NCBI GenBank assembly: GCA_001839685.1
Contig: MLAK01001026.1
Coordinates: 85,253-149,252 of the forward strand
Length of the DNA stretch: 64,000 nt
Origin: Tritrichomonas foetus
Taxonomy: Eukaryota; Parabasalia; Tritrichomonadida; Tritrichomonadidae
Direction: 5' to 3'
Of this stretch, positions 47,979 to 59,800 are shown in pieces. The position numbers and the translations under genes were made by a program. Under the pieces are notes generated by a model. That model saw only the letters and a program-made list of their open reading frames with translations, was not told the origin of the DNA and did not search any database. Positions within the stretch are counted from its first letter, which is position 1. Each line of letters starts with the position of its first letter.

Positions 47979-49700
47979 TTATTGATCTCCTTTGGCTATA
48001 GAAACCAGAAGTGTTCGTCCAGAATATTCGATTGGATTAGTTTTACATTCATGGAAACATTTATATCCATCTTGATCACTTTCAAAAGTGAGAAAAGCGA
48101 CAGAAAGCATCTCGCAATAAGGATCCCTAAGAATATGAAAACTGACAATATCGCCCCATTTCTTGAATAACTTCTTTATTTCTTTTTCTCTTGCAGAAAA
48201 TGGTATGTCTCTGACCATAATTTCTACTGCATTAGTTTCCTCTCTCGGAATTATCTTTTTATATACTTCAACAACAGTTCCATGTTCACCTATAGAATAA
48301 TCAGATGGTCTCATGTTTGGTGATACGAGCATTTCTTCACCGGTTGCACTATTTATTAAAATAAAACGTAAATTCTCTCTTTTCTCTTTTATTTTCTTGG
48401 CATATTCTTCAAACGCTTGCCCGAAAGTGAATGTTGATGGCATTTGAAGTTTCAAGTTCTTCTGACTTTCCATTTTCATCACAATTTCAACTTTTGTTTC
48501 TTTCGCTGACTGACAAGCTTGCATTTGTTGTGATGATAGAGGTGTTGAAGAATCAGTATTCGTTTTCATTCTGGCATTGATTATATCACCAGGTTCCAAG
48601 TGAAGTTGATCAGGTGTTTTTTCAATATCAAGAGGTTCTGTATTATCATTTACATAGAAAAGTAACTCATTAATTGAGTAAGTTTTAGATATCTTTGACA
48701 AAATCCAAGGCCGAAGTTTCCTATCTTTTTTAATATGACTTTTTGATTGGTTTCCTTTAGGATCATTAAATTTAATATTTAATTTTTCCACTAGTTTTTC
48801 TGGTGTTTTTTCTTCAGTTTTGACTAAATCTGAATGAACTGGAGATGCAGGGATCTTTTGATCTAGTTGCTGGAATTGATTAGGTGTTGAAATAGAAGTA
48901 GAATTAATTAAAGTAGATGGCGTTGCTTCAGACAATTTTTCTTTTAATGAAGAAAAATCAGGTTTTGCATCAACAGGGTTATATCCAAATCCAGAGTTGG
49001 ATGGAGATCCATTTGGATTACTAGTAGAATTGCTATTAAGATTAGTCCCTACACCAGGATCAAATTTAACATTCGTAGAAATAACATTTCGTGCTTCTAT
49101 ATAATCCAACGGTACAAGTCCAATTGTGTCTGGTGTATCATTCTCAGTAATCATTCGTCCTTTGTAGTAAAACCTATATATAGAGCATTGAATACTCAGT
49201 TGTTGAGCAATTTTTCTAAAAACTTCATATAGGTTACCATTTCGCTTCATAGCAGATGGTTCGGTAGGATTTCTACCTGGGAATTTTAATCGAAACTTAA
49301 TCATAGAATGATTGACATATCGTCCATTTTCACCTATAAAGCTTTGTATCCAGGTTAACAGCATTGATGAATTCAGAATACTTATTTTCTGAGCCATTGT
49401 AACCAGCTTTCCTGGATCCATTATAGCTATGGATGGCGTATTATCAGGGAAATGAAAATTATCACATACCCATTTACCAAATTGATCATCAAGTGAAATA
49501 TGAATTGATAAGAAATAATCATTGAGAGTGCTCTGAAGTGGTGGATCGATCAGAGGAGAAACACTTTGTGAGTTTGGAAGAAAGGCAATAATAAGCCATT
49601 TTTGCTGATCTTTGGTTTGAGTAGCGTGTGAACGAAATCGTTCTTCATATGAGAATGGAATACTATGTGATTGTTGCATTACTTGATGAAAATACTCCAA
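47979..49700 (-). CDS. UAS thioredoxin-like / three ubiquitin-like domains / RRM protein
   Basis: The domain order in this 573-residue protein is unusual. Residues 33-127 form a UAS (UBXN7-type thioredoxin-like) domain: KWLIIAFLPNSQSV, FGKWVCDNFHF, PSIAIMDPGKLVTMAQKIS. Three SUMO/Rad60-SLD-like beta-grasp domains follow at about 133-207 (IKFRLKFPGRN, FYYKGRMITENDTPDTIGL), 306-378 (LNIKFNDPKG, TPDQLHLEPGDIINARM), and 403-482 (VEIVMKMESQKN, MRPSDYSIGEHGTVVEVY). The C-terminus (491-570) is an RNA-recognition motif with RNP2 EIMVRDIP and RNP1 MLSVAFLTF. UAS and UBX-type proteins link ubiquitin to p97/Cdc48; pairing this with an RRM suggests an RNA-protein quality-control or SUMO-linked role. The domain calls are mine, from pattern. 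It ends with TAA-type stop. Confidence 0.75.
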   Translation of the reverse strand: MEYFHQVMQQSHSIPFSYEERFRSHATQTKDQQKWLIIAFLPNSQSVSPLIDPPLQSTLNDYFLSIHISLDDQFGKWVCDNFHFPDNTPSIAIMDPGKLVTMAQKISILNSSMLLTWIQSFIGENGRYVNHSMIKFRLKFPGRNPTEPSAMKRNGNLYEVFRKIAQQLSIQCSIYRFYYKGRMITENDTPDTIGLVPLDYIEARNVISTNVKFDPGVGTNLNSNSTSNPNGSPSNSGFGYNPVDAKPDFSSLKEKLSEATPSTLINSTSISTPNQFQQLDQKIPASPVHSDLVKTEEKTPEKLVEKLNIKFNDPKGNQSKSHIKKDRKLRPWILSKISKTYSINELLFYVNDNTEPLDIEKTPDQLHLEPGDIINARMKTNTDSSTPLSSQQMQACQSAKETKVEIVMKMESQKNLKLQMPSTFTFGQAFEEYAKKIKEKRENLRFILINSATGEEMLVSPNMRPSDYSIGEHGTVVEVYKKIIPREETNAVEIMVRDIPFSAREKEIKKLFKKWGDIVSFHILRDPYCEMLSVAFLTFESDQDGYKCFHECKTNPIEYSGRTLLVSIAKGDQ

Positions 49701-51136
49701 ATTTTTTTATAGTTCCGTTTTTCAAATGCCAAGATCATAAAGCAAAGAAATTTTGTTATCTACAGTCGTTTTCGAATTGGTTTTCTTAGTGTTTCGAAAT
49801 AGAATTTCAGTATTTCAAATGTTTATATAGGAAACTAGAATATTTTTCGAAAAGATTTCAAAATGTTTCTATTTGCTTTCCAATGTTTTCGAAATAGAAT
49901 CTTAACCTATATTTTTTTCGAAATAGAATTTTTAAATTTGAATAGTTTACAAACCAACCAGAATTTGTCTCATAATAAAATTTTTTTGTTTCGAAATAGA
50001 ATTTTTTTTTATAAGTTTCCCAAGAATTTCCACACTCTCATATGAAACAAAATGAATCAACAACTTATTTATTATCTAATTTGTGAAGGGGAGAAATAAA
50101 TTAACTAAAAATTAAGATAAAATCAATATTTTCCCAATTAATATTGTTATTTTGATGTGATTTTCACATCACATATCACGTATTTTGCCAAATTTTTTAG
50201 TTTTATTTTCCCCGCTCTATATTAACCCTGTCGATTTCCATCACCCTAAAGAAGAATCTACATCCTCTACACCCATATACCTCCATATACCCCATATTCA
50301 TTTGGAACTTTTTGAGAAAACTCATTGAAAAAGATCAATTTTTTGAAACTTTAAAACGAAACAAAATTATTTTATTTTGAAAAATTTTTCGGTTTATGAA
50401 ATTCTATTTCGAAACAAAATAATTCAATTTCGATAAAAAAAAATTTTATTTAGAAAAATAAAACCGATAGGAAATTCTATTTCGAAAACTGAAATATTCT
50501 ATTTCGAAAACGACTGTATACGTTAAGGAATGAGGAAAAAATTGACAAAAACATAAAAGTCATGAATTTCATGACTTAAGATCGTCAACTTTTTAAATAT
50601 ATAAATAGCCACTTAACCACCAAAGTTGGCATTGGTGAATCAAAATATAAATGGTCAGCAAATATTTGTCGAATAATAGATTTCATTGAGTTATTTGATG
50701 TTAGAAAAATCTTGAAAGATTCCATTTTTTCTATTTATATATTGGGGGAAAATTAACTGTAAATGAAATAGAGTGTCTTGATTTTCCCGAAAAAACAATA
50801 AAAAGTTTTATAAATTCGTGTGTAATGATGAATTTATTAAACAAAACATATCTGAAATCCACAACCAATGATATGAGAACATATCATTGAAGAAATTCAT
50901 AATAATATTTTTGGAAATTATAAATATGTTCCATTTATGAAATAACACAGAAAATTAATAAATTTCTCGAAGAAATACTATATGGAAGTTTATAATAATT
51001 TATTGCTGATGAAAACTTATTCTTTTCTGAATATCATGACAGCAATTTTTTGGATTTGGCCATATTTTCACCATATTTACTTTAAATTTCGCCTTCTATA
51101 GTGAAATTTATTCAACCCAACCAATTATAATTTTAA
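49701..51136. other. Intergenic (divergent promoters) holding a mariner-type MITE
   Basis: About 750 of these 1436 bases are the element at 49763-50516. The remainder is AT-rich with no gene. A TTTCACC core lies about 70 bases before the PNGase ATG. Confidence 0.6.
49763..50516. mobile_element. Non-autonomous Tc1/mariner-type element (MITE), 754 bp
   Basis: The ends are perfect inverted repeats, CAGTCGTTTTCGAA and TTCGAAAACGACTG, each flanked by TA (49761-49762 and 50517-50518), the target-site duplication of Tc1/mariner elements. Both arms contain several copies of a TTTCGAAATAGAATTT-type subrepeat (left arm 49790-50005; right arm 50395-50516, inverted). The middle has no transposase frame, so the element must be mobilised in trans. 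Trichomonads are known to carry mariner elements; membership here is inferred from ends and target site. Confidence 0.78.
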
Positions 51137-52288
51137 ATGCTTCAAATTCAAGTAAAATATAACAAACAAATAACAGGAGTTACTGTCCATGCAATGACTC
51201 CTCTTAAGACCATATTTGACGACATCAAAAGCAAGACAAACTTTGAAGGCGAATCCGACGATTTTTTATTCGTTTATAACCTCCATCCGCACCCAGTCGA
51301 CCAAACTCCGATCGGTGGAATTCAAATCGATCCAGCCAAAAACCTTTTCATTCTCATCGAAAAAGATTCATACACGATTTTAAACCATTATTTAACGAAT
51401 ATTGCGCCATCGCTTGTTTGCGAGGCAGCCGCATTTGTTCCGCAAGCCCAGTCCATCGTTTCAATGATTGCAAGCTCGCAACAGTTTATATATAGTTTTT
51501 CACAAGATGAAGTTCAAAGCGCTGTTCTTTCCGTTTTGCCTTTTGAACGTCTGGAAAACCTCGAAGGTGATGCAGAAGTCGCAGAAATAACGAAATGGTT
51601 CAAGGAAGATTTTATGACATTCACCAAATCTGTGAAATGTCACCATTGCGGGAAAGAAACCCAGCCAGCAGCTGTTTCTCTTTCTGTTACACAAGATGAG
51701 TATCTTCATCAAGCCTATAATGTTCAAATTTATCATTGTAATAGCTGTGGAGCAAACACGCGTTTTCCACGTTATAATGATGTTGCCAAACTTATTGAAA
51801 CACGTACAGGAAGGTGTGGTGAATTTGCTAACACTTTTGCTGCCGTTTTGAAAGCATTAGGATTTGACGTCAGATTGGTAAATGACACCAACGACCATGT
51901 ATGGGTTGAATATTGGTCAGAAGAGAAGCAAAGATATGTGCATGTTGATCCATGTGAAAATATCATTGATAAGCCATATACTTATGAAAAAGGCTGGCAA
52001 AAGAAAATTGAATGGGTTTTTGCTGTTGGTGAGCATCAAGTACAAGATGTCACAAAGAAATACACACAGAATATTCAAGATTGTATAGCAAGAAGAAAAC
52101 TCAAATGCACAGATGAATGGTATTACAAATACATTCGCTTTAAGAATGAAGTATCGCTTGCAAGGGCTGACCCAGAAATTCAAGAGGAAGTCATTGACAG
52201 GCAGAAGAAAGACGCTGAATCAATGGAAGTCGTCAGGCAGGAAACAGAAACAGAGGAGGAGCGCCCAAGAATTAGTGGAAATGAGTAA
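51137..52288 (+). CDS. PNG1: Peptide:N-glycanase (PNGase, transglutaminase fold)
   Basis: This cytosolic enzyme removes N-glycans from misfolded glycoproteins exported from the ER. Residues 1-75 look like a ubiquitin-like N-terminal domain (MLQIQVKYNKQITGVTVHAM). A Zn-binding pair of CxxC motifs follows (CHHCGKE near 168; CNSCG near 200). The catalytic triad is complete: C227 in TRTGRCGEFANTF, H254 in NDHVWVEYW, D271 in VHVDPCEN. The segment KPYTYEKGWQKKIEWVFAVG is also typical. The PUB and PAW domains of animal NGLY1 are absent, as in yeast Png1. The length of 383 residues is close to yeast Png1. The C-terminus is a charged helix. It ends with TAA. Confidence 0.95.
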   Translation: MLQIQVKYNKQITGVTVHAMTPLKTIFDDIKSKTNFEGESDDFLFVYNLHPHPVDQTPIGGIQIDPAKNLFILIEKDSYTILNHYLTNIAPSLVCEAAAFVPQAQSIVSMIASSQQFIYSFSQDEVQSAVLSVLPFERLENLEGDAEVAEITKWFKEDFMTFTKSVKCHHCGKETQPAAVSLSVTQDEYLHQAYNVQIYHCNSCGANTRFPRYNDVAKLIETRTGRCGEFANTFAAVLKALGFDVRLVNDTNDHVWVEYWSEEKQRYVHVDPCENIIDKPYTYEKGWQKKIEWVFAVGEHQVQDVTKKYTQNIQDCIARRKLKCTDEWYYKYIRFKNEVSLARADPEIQEEVIDRQKKDAESMEVVRQETETEEERPRISGNE

Positions 52289-53814
52289 CTGTTTCCATGA
52301 TCATCTGCTTAAAGTTTAATTATAATCAAATAATTTGTCTGTGTTTTCTTTTTTCTTTCTTTGTTTTCTTTTTATTTTCATTATTTTCTTAAATCAACAT
52401 TATTAGGTAAAATCCTTTCTTGTAATTAATGGATTTTTATTTTGTTCTCTATAAATATGAATAGGCCAACTTTCATATCTCTTTTCATGAAATAAATACA
52501 GAATTTATTTCACATTTTCACATTGTGATATTTCCGAAAATTCATTGCATCAATTTTAAATATTGTTATGAGTATTCCAAGATGAGAAAGAATTATGAAA
52601 AAGAATGATGAGTGCCTGATGCATATTGAAAGAAAATTCACGCATAATGATGATAGTTTTATTTATTTTGAATATTTAAACTGTAAAATCACATTCAACA
52701 TCAGATTCATAGGAGTAAGTCTGATTGACTTGGACAATAAATTTTAGTTTTCTGTATCATCAGCCTTTCTTGTAAGAAATTTGAAGGCTTCGAAATGGTT
52801 CTGTCAATAAAATGTGGTGATCTACTTCAATGGACTATAATAAATAAATTCTAACGTAATAATGACCAACATTATTTGAGTAACTTTTTTTTATTGTTTT
52901 TTTTAACTGCTACTCCTGGAAATTCTAAATAATAGAAACAAAAATTATTTTTACACGATTTTAACTTCAAAAACTAAGAAAATTCATTTTTATTTTAATT
53001 TCTGAAATAAGGGCAATTTTTACAGCATTTAGCGATTTGCATTCAGTTATCTTTAAGAAGATAATAAACTATTCATCAAGAACCACTTTTCCGGATTCTA
53101 TTGCTACATTTAAATTGCGACTAGTTTTACTGTGAACATTTTTCGTAAATTTGGCTTTATATTTGACCTTAAATGTTCACTGTAAACTTGCCCCACTTTA
53201 GAAAAGTTATAATTTTATATTGTTCCATTAGTATTAAAAACTGTCTATGATAGGTAAAGTAACTTGATTTATCTAGAAGAATTGAATTACATGTCAAAAT
53301 TGTTTTCCAATAATTCACAATCAAATTTATTCCTTAACTTTGCCTAACCACATGAAATGATAAATCCAACAATTTGCATAATATAGCAGTACTTTCATTC
53401 AAGAAATACTTTTCTACAGAGTGATTTGAACTCAATTTCATTTGAATAGATGCTTTTTTCACTTTTTGAATATGAATAAAAAAGACGTTTTAAATAGTTT
53501 TTGATTTTTCATTTATGTTTCTTCATATGATACATCAGATGAAGGGACAAAGCCACCCACAATAATTTCAAGATCTATTCTTGATAAAATTTCGATTTAA
53601 TTTCATTATATTCATCGTATAATTTTGCAAAAATTCATTTTTCATTAATATGTTCATGTTTTTCAATATTTTGAGGAAATAGAAATTTTATTGAAAAAGT
53701 TATCATGGAAAGTTTTTCTTAAAGTGTAAACATTGTTTTGAGACTATTTTAATCGTTTTTCTTTTTCTTTTTATCTTTCTCAATTTTTTAAATCTCGAAA
53801 AAATCAACACCAAA
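52289..53814. other. Long intergenic region with an inverted-repeat element
   Basis: About 1.5 kb, AT-rich. It contains the palindromic element at 53115-53200. No other gene or repeat is visible. Confidence 0.55.
53115..53200 (-). mobile_element. Short inverted-repeat element (MITE-like), copy 2
   Basis: Reverse complement of the element at 33802-33880. The arms are TTTTACTGTGAACATTT and AAATGTTCACTGTAAAC, and the 20-mer at 53161-53180 matches copy 1 exactly. The shared region extends over roughly 80 bases with scattered differences, including AAG-CAAATT-ACGAAA in the spacer. Confidence 0.6.
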
Positions 53815-56800
53815 ATGGATCATGCAATCGAAATGAAGGCCGCACTGACAATTCAATCATATTTTCGAGGGTACTATTTTCGCACCAAAACAAACAATTT
53901 AGATAAAGAAAATCGAGCTGCAACGAAAATTCAAATGGCTTGGAAACGCCACATAAATCGAGGAATTTTACAATCAGTTAAAGAAACAATTGCATTGAAT
54001 CGAATACGCCGAGTTATCCTTCGATTTAACGAGAAATTACGAATTCGAAGAAATTATGAGAAAATTCACAAATTAGAGCCACTTTTGATGTTTTTGCCAA
54101 CAACTTGCAACGTTCCAGAAGTATACCAAAAAGCAAGAACAAGCAGAAAACTTGATAAATCATCACGCTTGAGAAGCCCTTCAACAAAATCAACAAAAAT
54201 TGAAGCAACACCAATTAAAAAAGCCGTTCCAAAGAAAAAAGGATCCGGAAAAAAAGCAAAAAAGAAGAAAGCTGCTCCACCATTGCCAAATCCGATGGAG
54301 CTTCTTCCCAAAGAAGAAAAAAAGAAAGCACCCCCAAGGAAAAGAAAAATATTAATTGATTTGCCTCCACCATGGCGTGGAAAAGATTCAAGAAGGATTT
54401 CACAAAGCCAAATGGATGATTTATTATATGATCAGAAAAATGATCTTGCTTGGATAAAAAGTGACATTTTGCCAATATTTCTAAGAAGTTCTAGATACGA
54501 ACTTGACCAAAGAGATAAATTATTTGAAAAAAATGAAAAGTATAAAAATAGAATTGTTCAGAAACCTTTTATTGAAGCAAAATTACGAACAAAAACACAT
54601 TTTAAAGGATCATCCCCTAAATCTTTAGTTTATTTATTAAATACTGGTCTTTATGCTATGGCCACAACTCTTGAATTTATCATTTGCAAATCAACCACTT
54701 TTACAGATGATGAAATTTTCGTTCAAGGACGATTTGATGTTAATTTTCCTTTGTTAGATATAGAAATTTCTCCAACAAGTGGATATTTTATTGGTTTAGA
54801 TAATGATTGGAAACTTCGTTTATTTAGTCAAGGAAGAACAATAATGACATATGAATTAAATCCCCCACATACTTTACCAAATGCTAAAAAATTTATCAGT
54901 CTTGATAATTTTGGCTTTTTATGGGTGAATTTAATTCCACAGAAAGGAAATATTTATTGTTTTGATATTTTAACATTTCATCCAACAATTCAAATCAATT
55001 TTGATGGTTTAAATGTTCATCATCGATTCATGCGCTCCAATTTATCATTAATTCCTTTAACTTATAAAGAACCACTTGGATTTGCAGGAATTTTTGCTGA
55101 AAGACAGGAATTGGTTTTATTTCCACCTGATTTTTCTATTGCTAGACATTTGTATAATGAAAATTTAAAGAAAATTCCAGTAATAAAACAACTAAATAAT
55201 CGACTTTTTGTTTGGGATGAAAACTGTACTATTTTTGTCTATGAATTAAAAAATGGCGTAAATCATATGATTTTAATTGGTTCATTTAATGTTGATTCAT
55301 TTCCAGTTGATATTATAGCTACATCAGAGCCCGATTTAATTTATATTGCATGTGATGATAATACGTTAAGAGTTTTTTTAGGTAATCCAGTTGAATACAA
55401 AATCCGCTTACCAAATTCGAAAATGACACCGAAAGAAGAAGAAATAGCAAAAGTAATGCTTGGACCACAAACATATACAAATAATTGTCCAATATTTAAA
55501 GAATGCGAGCGCCATCGATTTTCTTCACCGATTTCTAAAATAGCAGCTTTTCCACTCTCATCAAAACTAGCAATGGTAACTGTTGCTTTTCAGAATTGCA
55601 TGCTTTATTCATTATGGATATTTAATAATCAACAACCTGTTAAATGCAGTGAATATGGAAATCTCATAAAACCAACGACAATAGAATCGCAAACAGCAAT
55701 TGTGTCAGAATACAAATCAGAAATTAACAAAATGATGAAAAGGAGACATGAATTTGTTGAAACTTTTAGTTTCCTTGATGCTTTTGATGAGTATGCTAAT
55801 AAGGGTCAGATTCAAAATATCTTCCAACCAAATAAGCCAAATACTTTTGATGTTTCTAATTTTGTGAAAAATATTTCGCTTGGCCTTATGTTCCCATTTT
55901 TACCTGATAAAGAAGATGGAAAGTTCACTTGTTATGAAATATTTCATTATTTAAAACGATCTGGAATTATGCCTGCTAAAGCATCTAATTTTTATCATTT
56001 TATTAAAGTTTTAGCACCAAAAGAAGATTGGAAAATAATGCCAGGTATTTTTAATACTCAAAAGAATAATAACTCGAACTCTTCAAACCAGAAAAAAGAT
56101 AATGATGCTGGTGAGCCGATGCTAAATATTAAATTACCAGTATATTCAGGAGGTTTATGGAATGCTATTGTAAATTATAATTTAGATAATGAACAAATTG
56201 GTAATATTGTAAAGAAAATGGATCCATTAAAAGTTTTAACTGAACAATTATCTTTATTCACATTCACAGATATATCAAAGAAAGAAGATAAAACTATTGC
56301 ACGAAAAATGCTGTCAAGCTCCGAAAAAGATGAGTTGACGAAAAGATATGACCGTTTAAGTATGTTGGAAATTATGGTAAAAAATGAAATAATGCATCGT
56401 ACACAAAAAAATGTTGATAATAACTTTAATAAGAATTTAATGAATAAGATGATTCCTGTTCCTTCAATTGATATTTATCGACACCCTGATTCCAATGATG
56501 TTAAAGCGATTAGATTCAAAAATAGGCCAAATAGAAATCCATTATTAGATCAAAGAATGCATAAATCCATTTTCCATAAAATGGCAGTTCAGATTCAATA
56601 TGGAATAAATACCAATACTTCTTCGTCACTTCAAGCACTTTATATACCACAAGATAGATTCGATGGTGTAACGAAAACTCATTTTGAACTAATTCGACGA
56701 GTTTCAGGTGCAATGAAGAAAGTCTCTTCAGAAGTATATGGAGTCTCTGATACTGGCTTGAATGGAAAAGATACCAAAGTTGTAGTTGTTATTACAGAAG

Positions 56801-59800
56801 ATGTGAAAGTTCTTCCTTTATCACACTATTTAAATATTCATTCATTTTTGGGTGGAAATTCTCGTTTAATTTTAGCAGCTAGAACTATTTTATCTAAAAT
56901 ATTAACAGAACTATATAAATTGCACAAAGCTGGAATCATTTTACGGACTTTATATCCAGATAATATAATGCTAAATTCACAAACTGAAATTGTTACAATT
57001 GGCAATGTTTATGATTGTCAAACTGTTTCTGGCAATGATTTACCACTTCCTGAACCTTTCAATGATATAAATAATCCATTTCTACCACCTGAATATTTCA
57101 CAGACAGGCCTGAACACTTCACAAAAGCTTTTGATGTGTGGCAATTTGGTATCTTACTTTTATATGTCATAACAGGGTATTTACCTCCTTCTTATGGCTC
57201 TGAAATGAAGAAACATGAAAATGATAGTTGGGGTTTCTTTTATGATTGGTTACAAGGTGCTCCTGTCGTTTATGAAACGAATCAATGTACCGGCGATCAT
57301 GGTGAGTGTTTTATTCAATCAGATATTAATGCAGAAGCATCTGTTTTGAATTTAGATCACTATACTTTACTTCCATATAAAAGCACAAAAACCAATTATG
57401 ATGAGGGTAGGATGTATCTTGATATTATTGCAAGTTGTTTGCAAATCGATCCATCGAAGAGACCAACTGTTGAAACATTGCTTAGGACACATCCATTCTC
57501 ACAAGGAAATATTGGTGATATTTTAGACCAATATATGAAGAATCCTAATCAAACAATTTATGTGAGAGAATTCTTCCAACCTGCGTTTGATAACTTATCT
57601 AATGAAACATTCGACTTCTCTATCGGTATAGCTAGTGCTATTTTATATAAAGATGAAATGGCAGCTGAAGATGAAATGTATTCTTTTCCAATTGATTCAC
57701 AATCCCTTGAAAAAATTAACAAAGCCTTATTTGACATTCACTTTTTGGATATTTTAATTCGATTTGTTTTAAATCGAATAGAGAAATTAGTTACACTTGA
57801 AAATATGAATACATTTAAAGATGAAACATTTTCAAAGCTTGTTCATTTCTTTAAACGGTTTATAACATCTGTCGATCGTGGCCAAGGAATGCTTATTCCT
57901 TATATAAACGATGTGATTTTGTCTCTCTTTGCCACATTTACAGGAAATCCTTATCTTCGCTTTTCTTCACATGAACTTCAGGAAAAACAAGTTGATAGAC
58001 TTAAATGTGTTTCTTCTGGATCAGCTGCGTTATTTGTCTTTACAAATTCGCAGCTACGATCAACAGTAGAGTATTCATTAAAATCATTTTTCATTCATAG
58101 TGGAATTTCTCGTACTACTGAACATAATAATGCTTATTTCCATAAGTTCCTGGCCTTTAGTGATTCTGTTTTGATTTTTGCCAATGCAATGACTCATGCT
58201 ATTGAAAGACAACGATCGAATGCTTTGTTTAATATGGAACAATGGTGGGATAATGGGCAATCACCTTATATAATTCGGTTATTTTTAGATTTCAGAGTCC
58301 CCCAAATGATCCTTCATTGTCTGATCAATCAAGGTGCGCAGGATGACTGCTTAGAATTTTTGAATAAGACATTTACTTTCACAAAGTTGAAAACATTTGA
58401 TCCTACCTATTCTTTCTTTCAATTTTCATTGATGCAGCCAACCCTCTTTTTAAATATTGCTAGTTTTATTCGAACTTTTCATGGCGATGATGAAAATATG
58501 GCAAATTCACTCGATATTGTTCGAAGAGTTCTTTTTGGTGAAAGTTCATCAGCTGTTGCGATATTATTTGCTTCTGATATTATTTGGTCACTTGCTGATT
58601 TTGGAAAAATCCCATCTGTTCATGAATTGTTAAGTGAGGCGATAAACTATGGTTCCAAATATGTTTTCCAACTTTTAGTTGCGAATTCCCAACTCACTAA
58701 GCAATTCGAATCGATAAATATTAAATTTGTTCAGACTCCTTTTGATATCAATGCTTTGCGTAATCCTCAAAATTTACAGCATTGCTTAGATACCGCAAAA
58801 AGATTATCAGCGGCCCTTTTCATCTGTCAAAATGAGACTTCATCCGAATTCCAAAAGAAAATACCACCTTTATATGATTCTGCCGAATTCATTGTCACAG
58901 CGATTAAAATGACACTTAGTGAATGTGATTCCGCTGCTGCTTCCCTTGAGAGTGATGTTCAACAAACCACAAGATTTGATTTAAAGGGAACCACTTATCA
59001 AAAAGCTAAAAATACTGCAAAAGCTACAGATTTTGGTAATAAGCAAGCAGTTGTTATTGGCTTATGCGATACTTTATTGCATTTATTTAGATGTATTTGC
59101 TTTTATTGGCGGAGTCCTGAAGCTCTTGAAGAACTTTTTACGGTACATCAGATCAATAAACATATGTTTGAGTTCATTTTACATACATTGCCATTAGATA
59201 TTCCAGAATGTCGATGTATGCCACATCTTTCTTATCGTGTCCATCATTGTATTCAAGAAATGGCACTTCATTGTATTGTAGATCTTCCTGATAATTCATC
59301 AATTCGTGAAACAATGACAAGTTTATCATTATCAACGATTTTCTTCCAAATGATGAAACGTGATGTTACTTTTATTAAAAAATGTGTTGAAACTGATGTT
59401 GTTGAGATTCAATTAATGGATAGATATCCAAAAGAAAGGCAAATAAGATTACAAATGTTTGAAACTATTGTTTGTGATCGTCAATTGGCTAATACGCAAC
59501 CATTGATTAATTATGTTATTCATGAAATGCTATATGATCACACTCAATTTAAAGGAACATGTTGGAGTAAGAAAATGCAACTTCCTATTCGTTCAGAAGC
59601 AGTCAGTATGATTACCAGAGTTCTTAATCAGCGCGACGTGAATGATATTGCGGCTAGGAAAGTGGCAGACGAATTAAGTGATTTTGATTTCCTTTCTAAA
59701 GAAAAAGAATTAAATGTAAATGATCTTGATCAACAATTTTCACCATCATCCATTAGTTTACTGAAATCTGTTGTTCAATGCGAACATCTTTTCGATTCAT

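Noticed and set aside
47589..48170. Two hydrophobic plus-strand frames (100 and 83 codons)
   Set aside because: The first begins at TTG, the second overlaps the RRM gene antisense; both are AT-driven Phe/Ile/Tyr-rich frames without family similarity.
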